DNA of 64,000 nt, taken from contig CAJUQT010000001.1 of NCBI GenBank assembly GCA_910588225.1, positions 95,242 through 159,241 on the forward strand, given 5' to 3'. The stretch comes from an uncultured Acetatifactor sp. GTDB taxonomy: Bacteria > Bacillota > Clostridia > Lachnospirales > Lachnospiraceae. Positions 35,068-43,926 of the stretch are shown one piece after another. The notes under the pieces were generated by a model. It saw only the letters and a program-made list of their open reading frames with translations, was not told the DNA's origin and ran no database searches. Numbering within the stretch: the first letter of the stretch is position 1; every line of letters begins with the position of its first letter. Made by a program: the position numbers and the translations under genes.

Positions 35068-35337
35068 GACCATACTCAAAATTTTATTTTGTTTTTGTTC
35101 CAGCCGGGTCAACCTGTCTTTATGCCGCCCCACCTGCTGTTCCAGTTGGTCCATACGCCTGATCAACAGACCTACTGCATCACTCTCCAGCTTACAGGCA
35201 TTTACCTCATGATGAAGCACTTCCACTTCCGTTTCCGTTTCCGTTTCCAGCCTTTCCAAATACCCATCCATTTTTTCTTCCACTCGCCCGATTTCTTCCA
35301 GAATGGCATTGAACATTTTTCTCATTTCTTCATTCAT
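35065..35337 (-). CDS. Small coiled-coil hypothetical protein
   Basis: 90 residues, predicted almost wholly coiled-coil (heptad-like stretches MFNAILEEIGRVEEKMDG and LIRRMDQLEQQVGRHKDRL). Residues ETETETE are encoded by a perfect hexanucleotide repeat (three units at 35231-35248). Position between the late flagellar operon and flagellin copy 4 suggests a flagellar or motility role, but no family is recognised. It is isolated from upstream genes by the terminator at 35416-35458. Confidence 0.65.
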   Translation of the reverse strand: MNEEMRKMFNAILEEIGRVEEKMDGYLERLETETETEVEVLHHEVNACKLESDAVGLLIRRMDQLEQQVGRHKDRLTRLEQKQNKILSMV

Positions 35338-35415
35338 ACGATACCTCCATTGCCCTTCCCCACTTCAGAATACCATACTTTTTTTCTGAAATCCACTGAA
35401 ATCTGCTGAGCAATA

Positions 35416-35458
35416 GAAAAACGCCGCATTAACAATTTTACAATCATTAATACGGCGT
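35416..35458 (-). terminator. Terminator of the late flagellar operon
   Basis: 12-bp stem (35421-35432 with 35447-35458, one G-T pair) followed by TTTTT on the minus strand, 25 bases past the stop of the last flagellar gene. Confidence 0.9.
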
Positions 35459-35483
35459 CTGAATACTGCTTATTTTTCCTGTA

Positions 35484-35960
35484 CTATTTCTTATCGTCCA
35501 TAAACTGCGGCATTATTACAGAAGATTTGTTCATGGTCTTATAGTAATTGATAGCAGCTTTGGAAGTTTTCCGATTCATGTGCAGCTTTTTCCTTTCCTT
35601 CACGAAAAAGTCTTCCACCTGCTTTTTATTCCGGGCTTCCTGAGCCTGTATGGCCACGCTGGTATCAGTCACTTCTGTGACAAGTCCCTGCAGCGTCTTG
35701 ATTTGCTTCGCGTACTGTTCACGGTTGCCCTTCAGCTCTTCCGCCACATTGGCATAAAGCTTCTCAAAGCCATTATCCAACGCAGTCAGCTGCTCAATCA
35801 GCCTGCCTTTTTCTTCCACATATTCGTCAAACCGTTCCAAATCTACATTATCAGCCTGGAAAATCTCCTGCTGACGCAGATTATATTTCTGGATTTCGTC
35901 CATCACCTGCAGCTTCCGCCGAAGGCTTTCCTCCAAAAGAGTCAGATAATTTCCCGTCAT
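35484..35960 (-). CDS. Flagellar export chaperone-like protein (FlgN/FliT type)
   Basis: 158 residues, helical throughout (for example LLEESLRRKLQVMDEIQKYN, IEQLTALDNGFEKLYANVAE). The pattern is that of FlgN/FliT-type flagellar chaperones, which bind hook-associated proteins or FliD before export. Its ATG overlaps the fliS stop (ATGA), so the genes are translationally coupled. Position after fliD-fliS fits a FliT role. Sequence alone does not separate FliT from FlgN, and a distinct FlgN is encoded at 45757-46275. Confidence 0.7.
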   Translation of the reverse strand: MTGNYLTLLEESLRRKLQVMDEIQKYNLRQQEIFQADNVDLERFDEYVEEKGRLIEQLTALDNGFEKLYANVAEELKGNREQYAKQIKTLQGLVTEVTDTSVAIQAQEARNKKQVEDFFVKERKKLHMNRKTSKAAINYYKTMNKSSVIMPQFMDDKK

Positions 35961-36340
35961 GTACCCTGCTCCTTACTTATCCTCATGACTTCCTTCCAGG
36001 TATCCCGCATGGTACGCATATGTCCGTTTACCTCTTCCAGAATTTCCTTTTCCTTCTTAATGTTCGCCTCGATCAGTCTCTGGCTCAGATAAGAGTAGAC
36101 TCTCTCAAAGTCTTCTGCCACGGGATACTTCATATCCAGCGTCTGCCGAAGATAATCAATAATATGCTCCGTCTTCTGAATATTGAGATGGGCCTTTTCC
36201 ACATCCTTTTTTTCTATTGCAACTATGGCGATATTGCAGAATTTGATAGCGCCTTCGTACAGCATCAACGTGAGCTCTGCAGGAGACGCCGTCATAATTT
36301 TACTATTGTTATATTGCCCATATGCTCTGGGGAATGCCAT
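35957..36340 (-). CDS. fliS: Flagellin export chaperone FliS
   Basis: Standard 127-residue FliS: N-terminus AYGQYNNSKIMTASPAELTL, then LMLYEGAIKFCNIA, with HLNIQKTEHIIDYLRQTLD and YSYLSQRLIEANIKK. It binds the disordered C-terminus of flagellin in the cytoplasm and delivers it to the export gate. It lies 59 bases downstream of fliD. Confidence 0.95.
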   Translation of the reverse strand: MAFPRAYGQYNNSKIMTASPAELTLMLYEGAIKFCNIAIVAIEKKDVEKAHLNIQKTEHIIDYLRQTLDMKYPVAEDFERVYSYLSQRLIEANIKKEKEILEEVNGHMRTMRDTWKEVMRISKEQGT

Positions 36341-36399
36341 AATACACCCTGCCTTTCCTCAGCCTCTGACCAAGCCGGGCGTCTGCACTGCAATATCCA

Positions 36400-38256
36400 T
36401 CAACCGCCCAGCAATGACGTCACTGCGCTGGCATTGCTCTGCATTTTTGCCAGTGCCGTTTCCATGGCTGCAAATTTAGCATACCACTTATCTTCGTAAT
36501 CTGCAAGTTTCTTTTCCAATTCTTTGATTTTTACCGTATAGTCGTCATACTCTTCCTGCATCTTCTTGTCGTCATATACGCTATACATAGAACTGTATTC
36601 ATCGCCTTCCATGACCTTGCCCACTTCGTCAAAAACTTTGTTAGCCAGTCCTGTGAAGAACTTCACGACCGTATCAGGGTCGTTGGCAATCATGGTTTTC
36701 AGCTTATCCGCATTTCCAGACGTTTCCGCATCATCACTGTCACCGTCGATATGATATGCATTCTTCTCATTTTCCGGAGCAGTAAAATAATTCAGCGTGC
36801 CGATGCCGAAACTTGACAGGTACATTTTCTTGCCGTCTACCTCCACGGGCTCCATCATAAGCGTCTTCAGAGTGCTTGAAATCGTCCCCAGGCTGCTGTC
36901 CTTCCGAAGAATGGATTCCTTGATTTTGTTCTCCCATTCTTCAATGGCACTGTCAGACATGGCCTCCTTCTCCTCGTCTGTCAGAGGCTCATAGCCCTTG
37001 GCAGAATCGGCATTGTACAGCTTATCCATCTGATTGATCATAGTATTGTATTCCTTAAAGAAATTCTTGATCATATCATAGATGCCGTCGGTGTCGTCCT
37101 GGGTGGTAATGGTGACTTCCTCTCCCGGTGCCGTCGTGGAATTAACGGTCAATGTCAGGCCGTTGATGTTGAAACTGTTAGAAGTAGAGGTGTACGTTGC
37201 TCCGTTCAGTTCTATCTCGGCGTCCGCAGCAGCTGTCTTCTTTGTCTCTGCAAAACGCTGCATATCCTTCACCAGTTCACCGGCACTGCTCTCCCACTTC
37301 TCCAGATCTGCCTTTAAATCATCAGGAATAGTTGTGTTTTGCTGAAGCCCACTTACAATTTTAACAATATTATCATCTGTCAGTGCCTTTACCTGCTCAT
37401 CTGTAAGACTATCTGCAGAAACTGAAATCTCATTACCCGAAGCATCCTTCATGGGTATCTTTATGCTTTGTAAAGCTGCTTGCAAGTCAGCATTTGAACT
37501 GGCAAGAGATTTTAATGAACTGTATAAAGCTGTTTTCTTCGAAGCAATACTGTTCTCCGCTCCAGCACCATAGCTCAGCCCCAGCTTTTCTAAAGCAGCC
37601 CGTCCGGCGGCATCACCGGAACTGATCTCAAATTCATTTGCCGCGCCACTGCCTTTGGAAGTCACAAAAATCCTTCCATTTGTCTCATCAAAATTGGCGT
37701 TCAGGCCCGCACTTTTTAATGCGCTCACAAAGCTTCCCACCGTAGTGCTGCCGTCTACCTTGATCGGCGTAAGTCCGTCAGCCGACTGGACATTTATCGT
37801 GCCTGTGCTGCCGCTCAGATCAAATCCCAGCTCACTGAGCTTCGTATCTGCTGTAACCTTATCACTTATAATTTCCCCGTTCTCATCTCGCTTCTCCGCT
37901 CCGGGGATCAGCTCCATCTTGCCGCCGGTCAGATATCCGGACCTGGCCAGCTGATTCACCTTCAGGCTCTGCACGCCGTTCATAGCGCTCTCACCGGTGA
38001 TGACCGATACAATGCTGCTGTTGGATACCTTGGTTGTCTTCTTAACAAAGGATCCCTCATAGCGCATATTACTCAATGTTTTCAAATAGAAGTTCTTAAT
38101 CTGCGTATTCAAAGGCTTCCACGCATCCTGCTTATACTTCAGTGTTTTCTGGGCCTTTACTGCTTTTGTTACTTTTGTCTTCTTGGCTTCGACCAGCTGG
38201 GATATGATACTTTCCGTATCCATGCCGGACATCAAGCCGCTTAATCTCATGGGCAT
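36400..38256 (-). CDS. fliD: Flagellar filament cap protein FliD
   Basis: 618 residues. The N-terminal FliD domain (MRLSGLMSGMDTESIISQLV, KQDAWKPLNTQIKNFYLKTL) and the C-terminal domain (LKTMIANDPDTVVKFFTGLA, ending MQSNASAVTSLLGG) are intact. The mid-region is Ser/Ala-rich and variable. Forms the pentameric or hexameric cap under which flagellin folds. AAAGGA lies 10 bases upstream of the ATG. Confidence 0.95.
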   Translation of the reverse strand: MPMRLSGLMSGMDTESIISQLVEAKKTKVTKAVKAQKTLKYKQDAWKPLNTQIKNFYLKTLSNMRYEGSFVKKTTKVSNSSIVSVITGESAMNGVQSLKVNQLARSGYLTGGKMELIPGAEKRDENGEIISDKVTADTKLSELGFDLSGSTGTINVQSADGLTPIKVDGSTTVGSFVSALKSAGLNANFDETNGRIFVTSKGSGAANEFEISSGDAAGRAALEKLGLSYGAGAENSIASKKTALYSSLKSLASSNADLQAALQSIKIPMKDASGNEISVSADSLTDEQVKALTDDNIVKIVSGLQQNTTIPDDLKADLEKWESSAGELVKDMQRFAETKKTAAADAEIELNGATYTSTSNSFNINGLTLTVNSTTAPGEEVTITTQDDTDGIYDMIKNFFKEYNTMINQMDKLYNADSAKGYEPLTDEEKEAMSDSAIEEWENKIKESILRKDSSLGTISSTLKTLMMEPVEVDGKKMYLSSFGIGTLNYFTAPENEKNAYHIDGDSDDAETSGNADKLKTMIANDPDTVVKFFTGLANKVFDEVGKVMEGDEYSSMYSVYDDKKMQEEYDDYTVKIKELEKKLADYEDKWYAKFAAMETALAKMQSNASAVTSLLGG

Positions 38257-38371
38257 AATTCATCCATCCTTTCTGCGCTTTTATACATGGCGGCGCCTGC
38301 AAAACAGGCATACAGGTGTTCTTGCCTGTGCCCCCTTACGCGCCCGGAGAAACTTTCTGCTCTGACAGTCG

Positions 38372-38803
38372 TTATCTTCTCTCATCAATCAGAATCCCTG
38401 CCATCTCCCAGACTCTGGCAATCATATCCAGCGTCTTCTCCGGCGGCAGCTCCTTGATTACTTCCTTGGTGTTCTTATCCACAATCTTAATTGTGACACG
38501 GTTTGTGTCCTCGTGAATCCCGAATACCGCCTCGGAATTGGCCATCCTCTTATTCAGCGTCTCAACCGCTTTGCGAACCTTTTCATGGTACGCCTGCTGG
38601 TCCTTACTCTGATCGCCATTGTCAGCCTGACCTTTTTCCTGAGAGTTCTCCACCACACTCGTTGTCTTGTCTACATACTCCACAGCCTGGGTGCTGTCCG
38701 TACTGTTCTCCGGCTTCTCCGCCTGCGCGGGAGCCTGTGGCTTCTGCACTACATTTCCCTGTGCCTGAAAAGTCATTACACTTGAAATCGGTTCAATTGC
38801 CAC
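38372..38803 (-). CDS. flaG: FlaG family protein
   Basis: 143 residues: a low-complexity N-terminal half and a conserved C-terminal FlaG domain (VTIKIVDKNTKEVIKELPPE and LDMIARVWEMAGILIDE). FlaG affects filament length and is usually next to fliD, as here. I chose the GTG at 38803 because AAGGAGGT lies 7 bases upstream; the TTG at 38836 has no site. Confidence 0.88.
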   Translation of the reverse strand: MAIEPISSVMTFQAQGNVVQKPQAPAQAEKPENSTDSTQAVEYVDKTTSVVENSQEKGQADNGDQSKDQQAYHEKVRKAVETLNKRMANSEAVFGIHEDTNRVTIKIVDKNTKEVIKELPPEKTLDMIARVWEMAGILIDERR

Positions 38804-38928
38804 TGTTTCCACCTCCTTGTATCTTTTACTGCGCAATTCCTTTGCGTCTACTTTTTTTATCGGAAGCTTTCCCGAAAAAATTAACAGGAACGCCCGAAAA
38901 TCTGGTTACATTACGACCCCCATTTGTG

Positions 38929-39147
38929 TCATCTCAGCAGATTCCTCAGTGCTTCCATTCCGTCTGCATTCACGGCTTCCTTATTGGCCTCCTGAATCTG
39001 GAGATAGACTTCCTTGCGGTATATGGGCACATCCTTCGGCGCAGTGATCCCGATTTTCACCTGATCCCCCTTTACTTCCAGTATGGTAACTTCCACATTG
39101 TTGCTGATGACAATTGCCTCGTTCTTTTTTCTTGACAGTGCCAGCAT
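38929..39147 (-). CDS. csrA: Carbon storage regulator CsrA
   Basis: 72 residues with canonical N-terminus MLALSRKKNEAIVISNNVEV, GITAPKDVPIYRKEV and a short helical tail. CsrA dimers bind GGA in hairpin loops near ribosome-binding sites and repress translation. In B. subtilis the hag leader is the main target and FliW the antagonist. The ATG at 39147 lies one base after the fliW stop, so the pair is coupled. The candidate targets are the four flagellin leaders in this window. Confidence 0.97.
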   Translation of the reverse strand: MLALSRKKNEAIVISNNVEVTILEVKGDQVKIGITAPKDVPIYRKEVYLQIQEANKEAVNADGMEALRNLLR

Positions 39148-39148
39148 C

Positions 39149-39607
39149 CTACACACCTGCCTTTCCTGCCTGCAAAATATCATAAACAGGGAACTTAACA
39201 GGATAATTCCCATTATCCACTATAATCTGACAGGCTTTGTGTTCCTCTATGTTGATGACAAAAGGCCCCTGCAGGTTTACGCTCATCTGTGTCAGGTCTC
39301 CGGGAATGGACACCGTCACCAGTACCAGCAGATTATCCGGTGTAATCTTTCCCGCACCGGCCAGAAGTTCATCATCCACTTCCGGGTCATAATCCGGCTT
39401 TACCACCAGCGGATTCATCACCGGCATCGCAAATCCGGGCTCATCCAGCGACTGCAGGAACCGGATTCCGGCTTCGTTTCCTCTCTCCTCGTCATGAAGC
39501 AGCGCAAAACGCTTCAGCTCCGGAAAGCCGATGATACCGTCCTGAAAAATCAGTATTTTGTCTTCCGAAATCTCAATTTCTCCGAAAAGCTTTGTATTAA
39601 CTTTCAT
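39149..39607 (-). CDS. fliW: Flagellar assembly factor FliW
   Basis: 152 residues: MKVNTKLFGEIEISEDKIL, FQDGIIGFPELKRFALL, LQSLDEPGFAMPVMNPLVV and NLQGPFVINIEEHKACQIIV are typical FliW. It binds flagellin and CsrA in exclusion, releasing translation when flagellin is exported. The start at 39607 has GAGAGGAG five bases upstream; the ORF extending to 39658 lacks family sequence. Confidence 0.96.
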   Translation of the reverse strand: MKVNTKLFGEIEISEDKILIFQDGIIGFPELKRFALLHDEERGNEAGIRFLQSLDEPGFAMPVMNPLVVKPDYDPEVDDELLAGAGKITPDNLLVLVTVSIPGDLTQMSVNLQGPFVINIEEHKACQIIVDNGNYPVKFPVYDILQAGKAGV

Positions 39608-39689
39608 AGCGCTCCTCTCAGCTTTCTTCCCTGTAAAATATTCGTAACAGTTCAGCACTCTGTCTGAACTGTTACTCGTTACATCCGGG

Positions 39690-41702
39690 TTAGATAAAAT
39701 TCAGCAGTGTAGTCTGCATTACTTTTCCTGCCGCCATCAAGGCTGAATCATAGGTCAGTTCAGCAGCACTGAGTTCAATGGCTACCTCGGTAATGTCCAC
39801 ATCTTCGTTCTCACTCTTCAGAGTCTCATAAGTAGTCTTCTGATTCTGGGTCCTGTTCTTGACCAGTTCCAGTTTACTGCCTCTGGAGCCGCAGTTAGTC
39901 ACGCAGATATTGGCGTCATCCAGATATTTCTGAAAAGCGGTAAGTCCTCCTTCAAACAGCTTCTGTTCCTTGTCTTTTGCATAAGTCAGAGCCTTCTCCA
40001 CGGCATCCAGCTGTTTTTGAATCTGATCCAGCGCCGCCTTATCACTCTCCTGGGTGTTCTGTTTGATATTCTCCAGGTCTGCCTTGATCCCTTCCAGGTC
40101 CAGCACATCCTGCATTGCATTCACAATGTCATCCACTTCCCGGCCCACACCATGCTTAAAGCACTCGTCCGCAGTGGAATTGATTCTCACGGCCTGGTTA
40201 TATCCCACATCATACTCGATTACCTGACGCTCCGCATCCGGAGTCAGATAAGTATCATTGTAAATGATAGAATCTCCTGAGCCATCCTCCTTCTCAGCCT
40301 CGCAGTAGAAATAATGCTCAGGCCGCAGATCTCCCTTCTTCCAGGTATCTTTCTCATAAGTCACCCGAATCTCTCCTTCGTTCAGGGAAGCGGTAGACTC
40401 GCTGTCCTTGGTAGCCATCAGCTCCGCATATTTGTTCTCTCCCAGCAGCAGTTCTCCTGTCTCAGGGACATAAACGACAGCATCCGGATTGGCCGCTGCA
40501 TAGGCGTAGGGATTGGGATTGGTCTCATAGGAGTGCATCATCGTAATATCCCCGCCGTTCTCCACAAGGCCGCCCCACTTCTGATCCATGAAAGTGGTAC
40601 TTCCCGGAGAGGTAAATTCGATAACCGGAGACCCCAGTTTCGCAAATTCAGCCTGATTGGCCTGCCAGTCAGCCTGCGGAGTTACCTGAGCCCCAATTGC
40701 AGCGATATCATTGTTAATCTCGGCAGCGGGAGGCGTGATTCCTACCTGCATCACACTGCCATCAGGTAAAGCAGCATTGTTAGTTCTCAGTTCGTCATTA
40801 ATCTCTTTGAAATGATCCTTCAGATTTTCTGACGGGTTATCCTGCCAGTTTGTCAGTCGATCTATCACTTCCGGATCTGTGCCCGCCGGTAAATTGGCAA
40901 TCACAGTATTAACCGCAGCATCTATCGCTGTCTTTTCAGCAGCGCTCAGATTATTCAGGTCTACATTTCCCACCTGATAGTTCAAGCCTGCATTCTGGTT
41001 AATCGCCGACGCATTTTTCTCAATCATCGCGTTCTGCGCCTTTTTCAGGTCATCAAAAGTCCCATAATCTGAACAGTCATTATATGCCAGCCTGATGCGG
41101 TGAACATCCACGGAAGAGATTTTATCTTCATCCACGTTCACACCCATATAATTAGTGGAATTGATATCCAGCAGATTCCCCACATCCACTTTCGATACGG
41201 AATCTATCGCATTTTTATCCAGCTGTTCGGTAATGGTATAATTCTGGTTCTTTGGCGCCAGAAAGCTCAGCGGCGTGTCCGTGCGGTAGCCGGTAAATAC
41301 ATATCTGCCCGCATAGTCGGCATCCCCTGTGGAATAAACCGCCTCCCCCAGCCCCTGCAGTTCCTCCAGGATAATCTTCCGGTCCTTGGTTTCCAGATAA
41401 GTGTTTGCCCCCTTGTCACATCTGGCAATCATGGTGGTGACAATCTGGGCCAGATTGGATATGGCGTCTTCCGTAACCTTCAGCCAGCTCTGGGCATCCG
41501 GGATATTCTTACTGTAATATTGAGTAATCTCTGTCACATTGCTGCGCAGCCGCAGAGCCCTGATAGCCACAACCGGGTCATCGGAAGGGCGGTTAATCTT
41601 CTTCTGGGTAGACATCTGGGTACTCAATTTGTCCTGATAAATCTTGTTGGTATTGATATTGGACAGATTATTGCGCTGCATGATTCTGTTTGTTATTCTC
41701 AT
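39690..41702 (-). CDS. flgL: Flagellar hook-filament junction protein FlgL, unusually long
   Basis: The N-terminal 1-170 (MRITNRIMQRNNLSNINTNK, RPSDDPVVAIRALRLRSNV, RYVFTGYRTDTPL) and the C-terminal segment (ELSAAELTYDSALMAAGKVM and ending LLNFI) are FlgL. At about 670 residues it is twice the usual length; the extra 350 or so residues between the conserved ends are a variable, acidic, surface-exposed domain. It lies 91 bases downstream of flgK and 82 bases upstream of fliW. The start at 41702 has GAGGAG six bases upstream. Confidence 0.93.
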   Translation of the reverse strand: MRITNRIMQRNNLSNINTNKIYQDKLSTQMSTQKKINRPSDDPVVAIRALRLRSNVTEITQYYSKNIPDAQSWLKVTEDAISNLAQIVTTMIARCDKGANTYLETKDRKIILEELQGLGEAVYSTGDADYAGRYVFTGYRTDTPLSFLAPKNQNYTITEQLDKNAIDSVSKVDVGNLLDINSTNYMGVNVDEDKISSVDVHRIRLAYNDCSDYGTFDDLKKAQNAMIEKNASAINQNAGLNYQVGNVDLNNLSAAEKTAIDAAVNTVIANLPAGTDPEVIDRLTNWQDNPSENLKDHFKEINDELRTNNAALPDGSVMQVGITPPAAEINNDIAAIGAQVTPQADWQANQAEFAKLGSPVIEFTSPGSTTFMDQKWGGLVENGGDITMMHSYETNPNPYAYAAANPDAVVYVPETGELLLGENKYAELMATKDSESTASLNEGEIRVTYEKDTWKKGDLRPEHYFYCEAEKEDGSGDSIIYNDTYLTPDAERQVIEYDVGYNQAVRINSTADECFKHGVGREVDDIVNAMQDVLDLEGIKADLENIKQNTQESDKAALDQIQKQLDAVEKALTYAKDKEQKLFEGGLTAFQKYLDDANICVTNCGSRGSKLELVKNRTQNQKTTYETLKSENEDVDITEVAIELSAAELTYDSALMAAGKVMQTTLLNFI

Positions 41703-41793
41703 GGGAAACTCCTCTTCTTTCACATATCTCAATGCTGCAGGACTATAAGCCAGGCCAGTCCCCGGGGCAATGCCCCGGCTCTTACAGTTCTGC

Positions 41794-43914
41794 TTATACT
41801 CCGGTCTGCAGAATCAGTCTGTCATAAATTTCCGTCAGCGTCTGAATCATCTTGGAAGCCAGATTATATCCGTTCTGGAATCTCACCAGGTTCACTGCCT
41901 CTTCGTCCTCATCCACACCGGAAATGGAAATTCTCTGCATGTCAATGCTGTATGCAACATCTTTATAACTGCTGTAAAAAGTCTCTGCCCTGTCTGTATT
42001 CAGAGCGATATCCCCCAGGATACACTGCAGGAATTCCGACGCGGAGCTTCCTCTGAAGCTCAGGGTTCCCTTATTTGTGGCCATGTCCTTCAAATCCTGG
42101 ATCAGGTCGTTCTGCTCCACACCGTCACCCGGTTTCTTCTTCGTGGCCAGACGGTTAGGATCATCTTCTATGGTGGAAGAAATGTTAAAGTTCTTTGCCG
42201 TCATCAGGTAATAATTCTCGTTACCCTCAACATTTTTCCCCACTTCGACGCTTATGGAGAAGTTAGCCTTCACTTTCGCTTCCGCTGCGGCTCTCAATGC
42301 CGGCTCCTGTTTCAGCATTTCTGCTTCGGCATCTTCATCTGACGCGCCGGCATTAGCCGGATCATCCAGCCAGTCCTGCTTCGCCTGGGCCCTGTCATCC
42401 TGAAACTGCTTTTCTATGGCTTCTTCCAACTGCTTTTCAAACTGGTCATACCGGTATCCCTTGCCAAATACATACTGTCCTTCCTGAGACATGATGTCTG
42501 CCGCAAAAAGGTCGATGCCGGGAATATCTCCGCTGTAGCCGCTTCCCAGAATATCATTGAATTTCTGTGAAAAGGTCCTGACCCACTCATTCATCTGAGC
42601 CATATAATAGGGAATACCCTGATAGCTGATGCTGGTACCCACCGTGGCTGTCTTGCCTATTCTGTCCGAGCTGAGACCTGATTTGTTCAGTTCACCGTCA
42701 GACAGGGTAAAGGTGTAGGAGTATACCGGTTCCCCATTGGCATCCAGGCTGACGTTATAAGTCCAGGAATCGTAATAAAATTCCTTATTGCCCAGGCTGA
42801 TCACTCCTCCGCTGTCGGAAAGGTTGCATTTGTTCAAATCGGTCAGATAATGCTTTCCCACCTCTACCGTAACGGTATCATGGGTGACCTTTGTAGTCGT
42901 TCCATCCGGATTCTTTTTGTCCACAACAGTAGTGCCTGTACCTGTAATCGTTCCGCTGAAGCTCTCTCCGTTATTGCCGTCGCGCAGGTCCACAAGGCCT
43001 TTCAGCGAGCCGCCCATACCGCCGTTATGGAGATTGAATTTCGAGCCGTTCACCCAGTAGACATCATACAGACCGTCAATATCCGTCTGATTTACCTTTT
43101 CATCCTTGGTTCTGGCCACACACTCCAGCCCGTTATAGTCGCTTCCATCCACCAGAACCTGCCCGCCGGCAATCTTCACAATAAACCTGTGTCCGCCGGT
43201 CTCCCGGCCGGGATTATTGGTGTCCTGGATGGCCGTCTCTTTTACTTCCACATCCACATACTCGGACAGCCGGTCCAGGAGAAGCGTTCTCCTGTCCCTC
43301 AGCTCATTGGCCTTCATGCTGCCTGTCATTTCAATGGTATTAATCTGTTTATTCAATGTGGCAATCTCACTGGCAATGGAATTGATGTCATCCACTGTCA
43401 CCTTGATCTCCTCGTTTACATCCTTCTGCAGCTTTTCCAGATTCCCCGCCAAGCCGTTAAAATATTCTGTCAGAGACTCCGCATATCCCACAAACTGCTG
43501 CTTGAAATTCAAATCATTGGGATTCTTCATCAGCTCCTGCAGACCTGTGATCATCAGCTGATCAAAAACCGTTTTAAAGCCTGCATTTTTGCCGTTATCG
43601 TCAAAATAAGCCTCTATCTGCTTCATATAGTACTGCTTCTGACCGTATTCGCCCACTTTCTGATTATTGTTCCAATATCTGAAATCATAGAACTCATCCC
43701 GAATCCGCTCAATGGCCAGCGTCTCCACACCGGCTCCCGCACAGCCATAGGTCTGGAACACCCTCAGCGCGTTAGCCGCCTGCTGGGTAACCTCCTGCCT
43801 GCTGTAACCCTCTGTCTGCACATTGGCAATATTGTTGGAAGTAGTATTCAGGGAAGCATTGCTGGCAAGCAAGCCTGTATAAGCTATATTCAATCCGAAA
43901 AACTGTGATGGCAT
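41794..43914 (-). CDS. flgK: Flagellar hook-associated protein FlgK
   Basis: 706 residues. N-terminus FGLNIAYTGLLASNASLNTT and NIANVQTEGYSRQEV are the flagellar rod/hook signature; the C-terminus has VNLVRFQNGYNLASKMIQTL and ends ILQTGV. The mid-domain is long and variable, with an acidic helical insert (about 490-550). It builds the hook-filament junction with FlgL. AGGAG lies upstream of the ATG. A second FlgK-like gene precedes it by 12 bases. Confidence 0.93.
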   Translation of the reverse strand: MPSQFFGLNIAYTGLLASNASLNTTSNNIANVQTEGYSRQEVTQQAANALRVFQTYGCAGAGVETLAIERIRDEFYDFRYWNNNQKVGEYGQKQYYMKQIEAYFDDNGKNAGFKTVFDQLMITGLQELMKNPNDLNFKQQFVGYAESLTEYFNGLAGNLEKLQKDVNEEIKVTVDDINSIASEIATLNKQINTIEMTGSMKANELRDRRTLLLDRLSEYVDVEVKETAIQDTNNPGRETGGHRFIVKIAGGQVLVDGSDYNGLECVARTKDEKVNQTDIDGLYDVYWVNGSKFNLHNGGMGGSLKGLVDLRDGNNGESFSGTITGTGTTVVDKKNPDGTTTKVTHDTVTVEVGKHYLTDLNKCNLSDSGGVISLGNKEFYYDSWTYNVSLDANGEPVYSYTFTLSDGELNKSGLSSDRIGKTATVGTSISYQGIPYYMAQMNEWVRTFSQKFNDILGSGYSGDIPGIDLFAADIMSQEGQYVFGKGYRYDQFEKQLEEAIEKQFQDDRAQAKQDWLDDPANAGASDEDAEAEMLKQEPALRAAAEAKVKANFSISVEVGKNVEGNENYYLMTAKNFNISSTIEDDPNRLATKKKPGDGVEQNDLIQDLKDMATNKGTLSFRGSSASEFLQCILGDIALNTDRAETFYSSYKDVAYSIDMQRISISGVDEDEEAVNLVRFQNGYNLASKMIQTLTEIYDRLILQTGV

Positions 43915-43926
43915 TTTTATTCTCCT

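Noticed and set aside
38304..38329. Hairpin ACAGGCA/TGCCTGT between flaG and fliD
   Set aside because: No T-run and operon genes continue; possibly an mRNA-processing site, but nothing supports a call.
42850..43908. 352-residue plus-strand open frame
   Set aside because: Antisense shadow of flgK, with no family resemblance.
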